Assembly: GCF_037963835.1 (NCBI RefSeq) | Contig: NZ_CP150145.1 | Location: 5,270,001-5,334,000 of the forward strand | Origin: Paenibacillus sp. FSL H8-0332 | GTDB lineage: Bacteria; Bacillota; Bacilli; Paenibacillales; Paenibacillaceae | Reading direction: 5' to 3' | DNA: 64,000 nucleotides | Shown: positions 1-7,866 of the stretch, piece after piece | Layout of the letters: each line of letters opens with the position of its first letter | How positions within the stretch are numbered: position 1 is the stretch's first letter | Translations under genes and position numbers: made by a program | Notes under the pieces: generated by a model | What the model was told of the DNA's origin: nothing | Database searches by the model: none | What the model saw: only the letters and a program-made list of their open reading frames with translations

Positions 1-632
1 AGCGCGGATTTGCCGCTGCCGATCTCATCCTTCAGAATGACGAATTCATGCGGATACAGCGGATAGGAAAGCGCCAGCTGCTTCGTGGGCAAGAACCGGT
101 GACTGTAATATTCATCAATCAGTGAAGGATGGGCCATCAGCGACTGGCAGCCGGAGTAGAGCTCATTCAGATCACCGGTGCGGTCGGACAGATAATCCTC
201 CGGGGTTATGCCAAGCACATCCGCTTTGATGCGGACGAGAACATCTTTACTTACAAGTACCACGGGACTCGGGTCAGCCTTCTCGTTCTCCTCATGGAGA
301 TAATTGAGCGCTACAGCCAATATCCGGTTGTCATTCGAGACTTCGCCGAACATCTCCTGTACCTTGACGAAGCTGCGGTGGTTAAGCTCCACCTTCAGCG
401 TACCTCCGTGGTCCAGTACCACTCCGCTATGCAGGTGGCCCAGCTCCCGGAGTCCGTCTAACAGACGCGATACGGTGCGGGCGTTGCGGCCGATTTCATC
501 GGCATTACGCTTCTTGGAGTCGATTTCTTCCAGGACTACAGCAGGAATGACCACCTCATTCGCCTTGAAAGCAAAAATCGAATTGGGGTCGTGCAACAGC
601 ACGTTAGTGTCCAGTACGAATATCTTTTTCAT
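1..632 (-). CDS. PIN domain/PhoH-family ATPase (YlaK type), C-terminus cut by window start
   Basis: About 210 N-terminal residues are present; the gene runs off the left edge. The protein opens with a PIN nuclease fold (acidic DTNVLL near residue 7, EEID near 36, DNRIL near 95) and the frame reaches a GSGKSA P-loop at the window edge, where the PhoH ATPase domain should begin. That PIN-then-PhoH order defines the PhoH2/YlaK family, whose members are RNA helicase/nuclease enzymes in the cases studied. The start at 632 has a GGAGGGG ribosome site. It is divergent from the YlaJ-like gene, its neighbour in Bacillus. Family call firm; cellular role inferred. Confidence 0.88.
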   Translation of the reverse strand, partial: MKKIFVLDTNVLLHDPNSIFAFKANEVVIPAVVLEEIDSKKRNADEIGRNARTVSRLLDGLRELGHLHSGVVLDHGGTLKVELNHRSFVKVQEMFGEVSNDNRILAVALNYLHEENEKADPSPVVLVSKDVLVRIKADVLGITPEDYLSDRTGDLNELYSGCQSLMAHPSLIDEYYSHRFLPTKQLALSYPLYPHEFVILKDEIGSGKSA

Positions 633-738
633 GTTATCCCCTCCACAGCGCCTGGTTTGATTGATCATACATAACTCTTTTCAGCAAGGGCAAGATAAGG
701 TAAATCACTAATTCTCAGGCTGAAAGGAGTACGCACAT

Positions 739-1314
739 ATGAGAAAATCAATGTGTCTGTTGCTGGTACTGCTGCTGCTGACAAGCTGCGGTATCGCTAA
801 TAAAGAGACATCACCCTCTCCTCAGGATAAACAGTCGGCTGAAGCGGTACACAGTCAGGGGAACCGCGGAGTGCGGACACTGTCGGAAGATGGTACAGCC
901 GTACAGGAGCCTACCCCGGATTCGGGACAACCTTCAGAAGGCAAGCACGACAGCGATGTTGCACTTAAGGATCATTTTGAACAATTAGCGCGAAGAGTCC
1001 CCGGTGTGGAAGGCGTCCACTGCGTCGTTATGAACAACGTTGCCGTGGTCGGCATTGATGTGGACGGCGCCCTTACCCGTTCGCGGGTGGGAAGCGTAAA
1101 ATATTCGGTAGCTGAAGCGATCCGAAAGGACCCCAAGGGTATAAGAGTGCTAGTTACTGCCGACATGGACCTCAGCAGCAGACTGGCCGAGATGGGCAAG
1201 CATATCGCCAAGGGGAACCCGGTCTCCGGATTCGCCTCCGAGATGGCCGACATTATCGGCCGGATCATTCCACAGCTGCCCGAGGATATAGAACCGCAAG
1301 GCAATACAAGGTAA
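739..1314 (+). CDS. YhcN/YlaJ-family sporulation lipoprotein
   Basis: 191-residue exported protein with a type II signal peptide: a basic start, a hydrophobic Leu-rich core and a lipobox LTSC with the acylated Cys at residue 17. A polar Ser/Gln/Glu-rich linker (about 20-75) leads to a compact C-terminal domain (about 80-180) typical of the YhcN/YlaJ family, whose members are lipoproteins of the forespore or spore inner membrane. The start at 739 has an AAGGAG site 9 bases upstream. It sits next to the ylaK-type gene as in B. subtilis but in divergent orientation. A bidirectional terminator follows at once. Function beyond sporulation or germination association is unknown. Confidence 0.85.
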   Translation: MRKSMCLLLVLLLLTSCGIANKETSPSPQDKQSAEAVHSQGNRGVRTLSEDGTAVQEPTPDSGQPSEGKHDSDVALKDHFEQLARRVPGVEGVHCVVMNNVAVVGIDVDGALTRSRVGSVKYSVAEAIRKDPKGIRVLVTADMDLSSRLAEMGKHIAKGNPVSGFASEMADIIGRIIPQLPEDIEPQGNTR

Positions 1315-1322
1315 GCTGATTT

Positions 1323-1357
1323 CAAAAAAAGCCTAGTGATAGCACACTAGGCTTTTT
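1323..1357. terminator. bidirectional Rho-independent terminator
   Basis: A perfect GCCTAGTG/CACTAGGC stem flanked by A-runs on one side and T-runs on the other, so it can end both the YlaJ-like gene (plus) and the flavin-binding gene (minus). It overlaps the stop codon of the minus-strand gene at 1347-1349. Confidence 0.85.
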
Positions 1358-1799
1358 GCATGGCGGCAAACACTTGACCGTCCAGCTTCTCAGCCGCACG
1401 TGCATCGTATACCTTCGCATATTTCGGAGCAGATTCCAGGTGCGCACCGTAGAACAGCGCATTGCGGACTGCTTCAATCTCAATATCAAAACAGCACATC
1501 TTGAACGGAACATCCGGCAACGGGTCCAGCCGAACCGCAGCATGACCGTTAATGGCATGCACCGTCCCTTCGCCAAACACCGTAATCGTTACCCTCGGGT
1601 TAACCTTCATGTTGTTCACCAGTCTGGAGCGGTGGTCCACAGCAAGGCGGACGATAGAAGGGCTAACAGCATAGATCCAGGAGATCGCAGTCGACGTAGG
1701 ACCGCCGGATTCTGCATCCACAGTGTTAAGAAGAACAAACGTCTCCGATTGCAGCATAGCTAGCAGAGTTTCATTGAGCTGAGCAACGGCTTCTGACAT
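1347..1799 (-). CDS. pyridoxamine 5'-phosphate oxidase-like flavin-binding protein
   Basis: 150-residue protein with the split-barrel FMN-binding fold: a segment containing FVLLNTVD then TAISWIYAV, followed by LAVDHRSRLVNNMKVNPRVTITV, matches the pyridoxamine-phosphate-oxidase-like superfamily (general stress and heme/flavin proteins). It is shorter than true PdxH and its substrate is unknown. The ATG at 1799 was chosen over the longer in-frame ATG at 1835 because an AGGGGG site precedes it and because a SigA-type promoter (1844-1873) would put the transcript start near 1836. It lies beside ylaJ/ylaK-type genes, roughly where Bacillus has ylaL. Confidence 0.75.
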   Translation of the reverse strand: MSEAVAQLNETLLAMLQSETFVLLNTVDAESGGPTSTAISWIYAVSPSIVRLAVDHRSRLVNNMKVNPRVTITVFGEGTVHAINGHAAVRLDPLPDVPFKMCCFDIEIEAVRNALFYGAHLESAPKYAKVYDARAAEKLDGQVFAAMQKA

Positions 1800-1843
1800 A
1801 GTTACAGGCCCCCTATGCGGCAAGAATGCATTCAATTTATTAT

Positions 1844-1873
1844 ATTATAGCACAGGACGAAACTTGCATTCAA
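1844..1873 (-). promoter_or_regulatory. SigA-type promoter of the flavin-binding gene
   Basis: On the minus strand TTGAAT, an 18-base spacer and a perfect TATAAT. Transcription would start close to 1836, supporting the shorter start codon at 1799. Confidence 0.6.
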
Positions 1874-1899
1874 TTTGCAGATTGTACCCAAAAGCTTGC

Positions 1900-3003
1900 T
1901 CAAGGCTGGCCTGAGACCACGGCAGCTGAAGCACCGGATATCCGGTCCTTTAGGCTTTTCTTGGCCGCGTCCAGCTCCTTATCGTTAATATATACATAGG
2001 GACTGCGCCAGGTTCCGGTTACCGGTACATATTCGACATTCTCCTTGGAAATATCCCAATAGGTAGCGATTAAGCTTTTGATCTGCGCATTCTCAATATC
2101 ACTTTCCAGATTACTATCCACTGCATCCAGCACCCGGCCGATTTTGAGGACCCCGCCCAGCGACTGCATTTGTGAGATCAATGAAGTCAGCACTTCATTT
2201 TGGCGCTTGTTGCGCTCGAAATCATCCGAAGGCTTCGTAGCCGGCTTGCAGTTGGACTTGCGGTAACGCACATAATCCAGCGCTTTATCTCCGTTTAGCT
2301 TGGCCTCGCCTTTTTTGAGATTAATATCGGTGCCATCCACACTGTCTGTGTAACACATATTCGCACTGATATTAACGTCTACGCCCCCGAACTCATCGAC
2401 AATATCCCGGAAGCCCTGGAAATCCAGCACGGTAGTATAATCGACCTTAATGTCCAGATATTTGCTCATCATCTTCTTCATCTCATCCTCAGCCAGAGTC
2501 CCGGAGGTCTTCTCCTTGCTCTTGAAGCGGGAGTAAAAAGCATTGATCTTCGTCTTCTTGTATCCGCTAAGCTCAACATATGTATCGCGGGGCAATGAGA
2601 TTACCGTTGCCGATTTCGTCTCCGGGTTCAAGGCCGCGACCATGATCACATCTGTCAGGTTGGACGGGTGCTTCGGACGGTTGTCCGTACCGAGCAGCAG
2701 CATCGTCAGCGGCTTCTCCGAGGCGGATTGTCCTGCCGCAACCGGCTGGTCCACTCCGAATCCTCCCTGGTCAACCTTCCAGTACAAATACCCTGCGTAG
2801 CCTAATGCCGCTATCACGGCGATCAGGAGAATGACGAGCAGCACTCTCATCAGCCGGGCGAAGAATCCGCGCTTTTTGGCCTTTCGCGGCTTTTTCTTTG
2901 CGGTTGTGGTTGAAGCAGCAGATTTGGGCTGCTGCCGGTTAGAGGTGGTGCTTCCTTGCTGGCCGTTCCTTCTGGGTGGCAGATTGCCCTTGCTTGTATT
3001 CAT
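1900..3003 (-). CDS. LytR-CpsA-Psr (LCP) family cell-wall polymer transferase
   Basis: 367 residues. A long basic, Ser/Thr/Gln-rich cytoplasmic tail (1-50) precedes one transmembrane helix (about 52-75) and an extracellular LCP domain. Visible LCP hallmarks are LLLGTDNR, the ISLPRDTYV motif with its catalytic Arg/Asp, and the later VRYRKSN ... DFERNKRQNEVL segment carrying conserved arginines that bind the pyrophosphate. LCP enzymes move teichoic-acid or other glycopolymers from undecaprenyl carriers to peptidoglycan at the outer membrane face. Single-gene unit 90 bases downstream of ylaH. Which polymer it attaches cannot be read from sequence. Confidence 0.92.
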   Translation of the reverse strand: MNTSKGNLPPRRNGQQGSTTSNRQQPKSAASTTTAKKKPRKAKKRGFFARLMRVLLVILLIAVIAALGYAGYLYWKVDQGGFGVDQPVAAGQSASEKPLTMLLLGTDNRPKHPSNLTDVIMVAALNPETKSATVISLPRDTYVELSGYKKTKINAFYSRFKSKEKTSGTLAEDEMKKMMSKYLDIKVDYTTVLDFQGFRDIVDEFGGVDVNISANMCYTDSVDGTDINLKKGEAKLNGDKALDYVRYRKSNCKPATKPSDDFERNKRQNEVLTSLISQMQSLGGVLKIGRVLDAVDSNLESDIENAQIKSLIATYWDISKENVEYVPVTGTWRSPYVYINDKELDAAKKSLKDRISGASAAVVSGQP

Positions 3004-3090
3004 AATCCATTTAGTTCCTTTTCATTCAACTGGAATAGAAGTAGATAACTTCGTAATAACTTAGACGAAGCCGGTCATCAAAAGTTGCGC

Positions 3091-3387
3091 TCACTGCCGT
3101 TTTGCAGCCGCTGCAGCCTTCCGCTTCTGCCGGGCCTCCACCAGGTAGCGGACCCGCACAAGCAGCATCAGTCCGACCGCTACCAGCAGGCACTGGATGA
3201 TCGGCAGCTTGTCGTGCTGGAAGATAAGGAGCATACCCGAGCCTGCCGCCATCATCAGATAGAGCACGATCTCTTTGCCAATCGGCAGCTTCTGGTTGAC
3301 GCGAAATACTTGGTTATACACATAGGTCAGTAATACAAAAATGACAATATAAGCGATAACTGGATGCTCAGCGAACCAGCTTTGCAT
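3091..3387 (-). CDS. ylaH: YlaH-like small membrane protein
   Basis: 98 residues with three hydrophobic helices (about 9-25, 39-55, 62-80) and a very basic Ala/Lys/Arg C-terminus (RQKRKAAAAAKRQ). Length, helix pattern and position directly downstream of typA match B. subtilis YlaH, a family of unknown function. It is separated from typA by a strong terminator, so it is probably expressed on its own or by read-through. The start at 3387 has a GGGAGGAG site. Identity rests mostly on synteny plus topology. Confidence 0.75.
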   Translation of the reverse strand: MQSWFAEHPVIAYIVIFVLLTYVYNQVFRVNQKLPIGKEIVLYLMMAAGSGMLLIFQHDKLPIIQCLLVAVGLMLLVRVRYLVEARQKRKAAAAAKRQ

Positions 3388-3497
3388 AGCCCGTCACTCC
3401 TCCCGGATAATAAGTTACGCTTACATTATATCACCCGCAGCTGTTTTGTACTGCTATTAATCCCTGCAATTTGAAAGATCCCTTGCCGGTAAAATAA

Positions 3498-3532
3498 TAA
3501 AAGCCGCCGGATTATTCATCCGGCGGCTTCAT
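3498..3532 (-). terminator. typA terminator
   Basis: A 12-bp perfect stem (AAGCCGCCGGAT with its complement, 5-base loop TATTC) followed on the minus strand by a T-rich tail, 14 bases after the typA stop. Confidence 0.9.
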
Positions 3533-3542
3533 TGTCATCCGC

Positions 3543-5387
3543 TTACGCTTGACTGGCTTGCGCCGCCTTACGCTGCTTCTCTACACGCTCGCGCTCGCCC
3601 TTATTCAGGATCTTTTTGCGCAGACGTACAGATTTAGGAGTGATTTCACAATATTCATCATCATTCAAATATTCAAGCGCGCCTTCCAAAGAGAAGGTAC
3701 GTGGTGTCTTCATTTTTACAGTATCATCTTTGCCGGAGGTACGCATGTTGGTAAGTGCTTTTTCTCTGCAAATGTTAACGATAATATCGTTATCACGAGT
3801 ATGCTCGCCTACAATCATACCTTCATAAATTTCAGTACCTGCATCCAGGAAGAGAATACCACGATCCTCAACACCCACGATTCCATATTGGGTTGTTGTT
3901 CCACTTTCACTGGCTACAAGCACACCTTGATGACGTCCGCCAACTTGGCCGCCAAGCAGTGGAGCATAGCTATCGAAGGCATGGTTCATTACACCGTAGC
4001 CGCGTGTCAGCGTCAGGAAATGTGTGTTGTAGCCGATCAGGCCGCGTGCCGGAATCAGGAATTCCAGACGGACTTGGCCGGTGCCGTGGTTGATCATGTT
4101 AACCATCTCGGCTTTACGGCTGCCCAGACTTTCCATAACTGAACCCATGCTATCTTCTGGAATGTCAATCATGAGGCGCTCAAGCGGCTCAGATCTAACA
4201 CCATCGATGTCTTTAATGATTACTTGTGGTTTAGACACTTGCATTTCATAACCTTCACGACGCATATTCTCGATCAGAATACCAAGGTGAAGCTCGCCGC
4301 GTCCAGACACGATAAACGCATCAGGACTGTCTGTTTCATCCACACGCAAGCTCACATCGGTTTCCAGTTCTTTGAACAGACGCTCACGAAGCTTACGGGA
4401 AGTTACCCATTTACCTTCTTTACCAGCAAAAGGACTGTTATTTACAAGGAAAGTCATTTGCATAGTTGGCTCGTCAATCTTAAGAACAGGCAGTGCTTCC
4501 GGATTTGCCGGATCAGCAATGGTCTCACCAATGTTGATGTCCTTGATTCCTGCGATAGCAACAATATCCCCTGCGCCCGCTGATTCTGTTTCAATACGTT
4601 TTAGACCTTGGAAGCCAAACAGCTTCTCAATACGCGCAGTTTTGCTCTTACCGTCACGCATAATAACTGTTACTGACTGACCCTGTTTGATCACACCGCG
4701 GTTAACACGGCCAATCGCGATACGGCCTAAATATTCATTGTAATCCATCAAAGTCACTAGGAATTGAAGCGGATCTTCTACACTTTCAGTTGGAGCCGGG
4801 ATATGCTCAACGATGGTTTCGTACAGAGAAAGCATTGTCTCATCTTGCTTCTCAGGGACCATGCTTGATGTTCCGTTAAGAGCTGATGCATACACAACCG
4901 GGAACTCCAATTGCTCATCACTGGCTTCAAGCTCGATGAACAAATCAAGTACTTCATCAATAACTTCCTTCGGACGAGCAGCCGGACGGTCAATCTTGTT
5001 AACGACAACGATTGGAGTAAGTCTTTGTTCCAAGGCTTTACGCAGAACGAATTTCGTTTGCGGCATGCAGCCTTCATAAGCGTCAACAACGAGCAATACG
5101 CCGTCAACCATCTTCATGATCCGTTCTACTTCGCCGCCGAAGTCAGCGTGTCCAGGTGTATCTACGATGTTAATCAGGAACTCTTTATAAGTGATTGCTG
5201 TATTTTTAGCTAGGATTGTAATTCCACGTTCCCGTTCGATATCGTTAGAGTCCATAGCACGTTCTTGAACGTGCTCGTGCGCGCTGAAAATCCCGGACTG
5301 TTGAAGAAGCTGATCGACGAGTGTTGTTTTACCATGGTCAACGTGGGCAATGATCGCAATGTTACGGATATCTTTTCTTGAATGCAT
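3543..5387 (-). CDS. typA: TypA/BipA ribosome-associated translational GTPase
   Basis: 614 residues from ATG 5387. All GTPase motifs are visible: AHVDHGKTT (G1, residues 11-19), DTPGHADF (G3), NKID (G4). The EF-G-like domains III and V and the BipA-specific C-terminal domain follow. TypA binds the 70S ribosome and helps 50S assembly and stress or cold growth. An in-frame TTG at 5417 would add ten residues, but the family starts a few residues before RNIAIIAHVDHGKTT, so 5387 is preferred. Base use is clearly more AT-rich than in the neighbours, as often seen for highly expressed genes. Synteny with ylaG-ylaH of Bacillus. Confidence 0.95.
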   Translation of the reverse strand: MHSRKDIRNIAIIAHVDHGKTTLVDQLLQQSGIFSAHEHVQERAMDSNDIERERGITILAKNTAITYKEFLINIVDTPGHADFGGEVERIMKMVDGVLLVVDAYEGCMPQTKFVLRKALEQRLTPIVVVNKIDRPAARPKEVIDEVLDLFIELEASDEQLEFPVVYASALNGTSSMVPEKQDETMLSLYETIVEHIPAPTESVEDPLQFLVTLMDYNEYLGRIAIGRVNRGVIKQGQSVTVIMRDGKSKTARIEKLFGFQGLKRIETESAGAGDIVAIAGIKDINIGETIADPANPEALPVLKIDEPTMQMTFLVNNSPFAGKEGKWVTSRKLRERLFKELETDVSLRVDETDSPDAFIVSGRGELHLGILIENMRREGYEMQVSKPQVIIKDIDGVRSEPLERLMIDIPEDSMGSVMESLGSRKAEMVNMINHGTGQVRLEFLIPARGLIGYNTHFLTLTRGYGVMNHAFDSYAPLLGGQVGGRHQGVLVASESGTTTQYGIVGVEDRGILFLDAGTEIYEGMIVGEHTRDNDIIVNICREKALTNMRTSGKDDTVKMKTPRTFSLEGALEYLNDDEYCEITPKSVRLRKKILNKGERERVEKQRKAAQASQA

Positions 5388-5608
5388 GATTTGTATCCAA
5401 ATCCTCTCATTTATCAAATTAAAAATGTTTAAATTTATAGCATGTCACGGCAGTCTCACAAAAGAAGCGCCTGGCAGAAAGCCGACGCTCCAACATTCCT
5501 TAATTTTATAGTGAAAGCACTATGAAAAGCAAGTCTTTTTCTGAAAAAAACGTTACCAAGTCCGCTTATTTTTTCTATTTTTGCCTAAAAACTGACTCAG
5601 CGGGGGGC

Positions 5609-6121
5609 TTACCAGCCTCCGGTCCACTTATTACGGCTTCCGGGTCTGCCTCTTCCCAGCATCAGCCACAGGCCCGCAGCCACCAGAACAGCACCAAGCA
5701 GATACAGTGCCCCAGTACCCAGCAGGGTGAATACAACCAGCACTACGCTAAGCAATCCAAGGATAACAGCGGCGGTGGTTAAGCCTCCGGTTCTGCCTGA
5801 AGCATACAGCGAATATTCGTACAGTCCCACTGCGATCCCCAGCAGAAGAACAGGCCATAAGTGTCTCATGAGGTCCCAGCCCCAGGTGTTGCATAAGCCG
5901 AAGAGCAAGCCGTACACCGATAGTATGCCCGCAGGAATGAGTACAGATGCAGAAGCGCGGCGGGTGAAAAAGAGCACATGCAGGAACAGGCCCGGAACCA
6001 GAATGATGAGCGGCCATAAGGCCCGTCCCAGAAAACCGAACACCCCCAGCTTGCCCAGCAGGATCACAAGGCCGGCGGCGGCGATGAACACACCCAGTTT
6101 CATGTCATTTTTGGAAGACAT
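5609..6121 (-). CDS. LiaF/DUF5668-like polytopic membrane protein
   Basis: 170 residues, almost entirely hydrophobic, with about six membrane helices and a Gly/Arg-rich polar tail (GRGRPGSRNKWTGGW). The repeated pattern of a short helix, G-x-L-W-P, helix (ALWPLIILVPGLF and LWPVLLLGIAV) is typical of the LiaI/LiaF N-terminal membrane region (DUF5668-type). There is no C-terminal soluble LiaF domain and no two-component system nearby, so a regulatory role is only possible. The start at 6121 follows an AAAGATGTC context with a weak site. Function unassigned. Confidence 0.6.
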   Translation of the reverse strand: MSSKNDMKLGVFIAAAGLVILLGKLGVFGFLGRALWPLIILVPGLFLHVLFFTRRASASVLIPAGILSVYGLLFGLCNTWGWDLMRHLWPVLLLGIAVGLYEYSLYASGRTGGLTTAAVILGLLSVVLVVFTLLGTGALYLLGAVLVAAGLWLMLGRGRPGSRNKWTGGW

Positions 6122-6278
6122 CTTTCACCTATCCCTTCAAAATTTCGTGTCTTTTCACCAGTCCTTGCCCCTTCAGCAGACAAATCCGGCGACAGGTTTC
6201 CCTTTATTTTATCTGATAAACGCATAAAACACCATCATTCTTCAGCGCACCCTCCTGAGGGCATTCTCTTGAAAAAGA

Positions 6279-6323
6279 AATAAGGCTGCACCAAAGCCTT
6301 CCAGCTTTTGGTACAGCCTTATT
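6279..6323 (-). terminator. terminator of the minus-strand TerC gene
   Basis: A 17-bp nearly perfect stem (AATAAGGCTG plus CACCAAA with their complements) just downstream of the stop at 6335, with an A/T-rich flank giving a short U-tail on the minus strand. Confidence 0.85.
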
Positions 6324-6334
6324 ATTGCCGGTTA

Positions 6335-6994
6335 TCAGCCTGCGGATACTTTCCTGCGCTTCAGCATGCCCGTAACAACCACGATAATTCCCAGCAGCAT
6401 CGGCAGCATAGCATGAAGCGTTGGCAGCAGGAAAGAAATCACCGGTCCGAATTTGGCATCCTGCAGCAGCATGTTCCCGGCAGTATACGCCAGAATATAG
6501 GCGCCGATGAAGACCAGCACCGGGAAGCGGTGCAGCCAGCCCACGATAATGCCGCTCCCCCAGACCACAATCGGAATGCTGATGGCAATCCCGATCACGA
6601 TCAGCGCCAGATCCCCCTTGGCAAGCCCGGCAATCGCCAGCACATTATCCAGACTCATGATGAAATCCGCGAGCAATATGGTGCGCACCGACTTCCAGAC
6701 ACTGGGGCTTCCCTCGATTCTAAGCTCATCCTCGTCCTCCAGCAGCAGCTTGAAGGAAATCCAGAGCAGCAGCATGGCCCCTCCGGCTTCAATATAGGGA
6801 ATCTTGAGCAGCAGCACTGCGGCGAAGGTCAGGATACAGCGCAGCAAGACCGCTCCGGCGGCGCCCCACCAGACGGCCAGCTTCCTGTGCTTCTCCGGCA
6901 GATTCTTGCTGGCCATTGCAATGACCATAGCGTTGTCTCCGCTGAGCACCAGATTAATCATTAGAATTTCACCAAGCAGCAATAATGAATCCAT
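6335..6994 (-). CDS. TerC-family integral membrane protein (YjbE/YkoY type)
   Basis: 219 residues with seven predicted membrane helices. The two family hallmarks are visible: NLVLSGDNAMVIAMA near residue 14 and DFIMSLDNVLAIAGLA near residue 110, each placing an Asp-Asn pair inside a helix, as expected for metal coordination. An acidic loop (LLEDEDELRIEG) lies between the halves. TerC/YjbE proteins export manganese or supply it to exported enzymes in studied Bacilli. It is divergent from a paralogue at 7177 and separated from it by 182 bases. Substrate is inferred from family only. Confidence 0.88.
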   Translation of the reverse strand: MDSLLLLGEILMINLVLSGDNAMVIAMASKNLPEKHRKLAVWWGAAGAVLLRCILTFAAVLLLKIPYIEAGGAMLLLWISFKLLLEDEDELRIEGSPSVWKSVRTILLADFIMSLDNVLAIAGLAKGDLALIVIGIAISIPIVVWGSGIIVGWLHRFPVLVFIGAYILAYTAGNMLLQDAKFGPVISFLLPTLHAMLPMLLGIIVVVTGMLKRRKVSAG

Positions 6995-7006
6995 CCACCT
7001 CAGCCT

Positions 7007-7042
7007 CCCTGAACTCCATGTATCTACATGTATGCCTCAGGG
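7007..7042 (-). promoter_or_regulatory. hairpin in the leader of the minus-strand TerC gene
   Basis: CCCTGA/TCAGGG and CATGTA/TACATG pair around a two-base loop to form a two-part hairpin 13-48 bases upstream of the start at 6994. It could be an operator or a leader structure. It does not match what I recall of the yybP-ykoY manganese riboswitch. Confidence 0.35.
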
Positions 7043-7176
7043 CGACAAGCTATGCTTCTTGTCCCGCTATTTTGGAAACTGCGCATGTAAGGCCAGACTG
7101 CTGCGTATATCTATAGTCTCCGGCTGACTGCCTGCCGAGGGGGAGCAAGCTACCAAACCTATAGGAGTGACCCGGG

Positions 7177-7866
7177 ATGAATACATCCGCTGTGGATTTC
7201 ATATTATCTCTGCTGAATATCGTGTTCCTTGATCTTATTCTGGCGGGCGACAATGCCATTGTCATCGGCCTGGCTGCGCGCAATCTGCAGGGAAGCCGGC
7301 AGAAGCAAGCGATTCTGCTCGGCACAGGCGGTGCGGTCATCCTGCGGATTATCGCCACCATTCTTGTAGTATGGCTGCTTAAGATTCCATGGCTACTTGC
7401 AATCGGCGGACTGCTGCTGATCCTTATAGCCTTCAGGCTGCTGTCCGGCAGCAGCGAGGATGCGGATATTCACGCAGGGGGCACCCTGTGGGCGGCTGTG
7501 CGGACGATTGTGATAGCCGATGCGGCCATGGGACTGGACAATGTCATTGCCATTGCCGGTGCAGCCAATCATAATATTACGCTTGTTGTGCTCGGGCTGC
7601 TGATCAGTGTGCCCATTGTAGTCTGGGGCAGCACGCTGTTTATCAGGTTGATCAACAGGTACCCTTGGATTATCTATATCGGCTCAGGCGTGCTTGGCTT
7701 CACAGCCTCCACCATGATTGCCAGCGAGAAGCTCATTGCCCCTTACTTCAAGGCACATCCGCTGCTTCACATTGTATTCATCGCCGCAGTGATTGCCGGT
7801 ATCCTGGCTGCGGGGCACTGGAAGCGCCGCCGGACACACCTCGCTGTTCAGAACCACTCTTCCTGA
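7177..7866 (+). CDS. TerC-family integral membrane protein, second copy
   Basis: 229 residues, seven predicted helices. It carries the same pair of motifs as its divergent neighbour: LDLILAGDNAIVIGLAARNL near residue 14 and ADAAMGLDNVIAIAGAANH near residue 110. The linker between the halves (SGSSEDADIHAGG) is less acidic than in the neighbour. Start 7177 has an AGGAG site. Likely a divalent metal (manganese) transporter by family. Its 3' end overlaps the convergent thiI end by 19 bases. Having two paralogues back to back suggests a local duplication or an exchanged pair with different expression. Confidence 0.87.
   Translation: MNTSAVDFILSLLNIVFLDLILAGDNAIVIGLAARNLQGSRQKQAILLGTGGAVILRIIATILVVWLLKIPWLLAIGGLLLILIAFRLLSGSSEDADIHAGGTLWAAVRTIVIADAAMGLDNVIAIAGAANHNITLVVLGLLISVPIVVWGSTLFIRLINRYPWIIYIGSGVLGFTASTMIASEKLIAPYFKAHPLLHIVFIAAVIAGILAAGHWKRRRTHLAVQNHSS

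Noticed and set aside
3549..5213. Several plus-strand frames opposite typA
   Set aside because: Antisense to a highly conserved GTPase; none has a convincing start or family.
5388..5417. Ten-residue N-terminal extension of TypA from TTG 5417
   Set aside because: Family start lies at MHSRKDIRNIAIIAH and ATG 5387 gives the normal length.
6995..7176. yybP-ykoY manganese riboswitch upstream of the TerC genes
   Set aside because: The spacer has a GGGGGAGC word and hairpins but I could not find the conserved internal loops in order, so no riboswitch is called.
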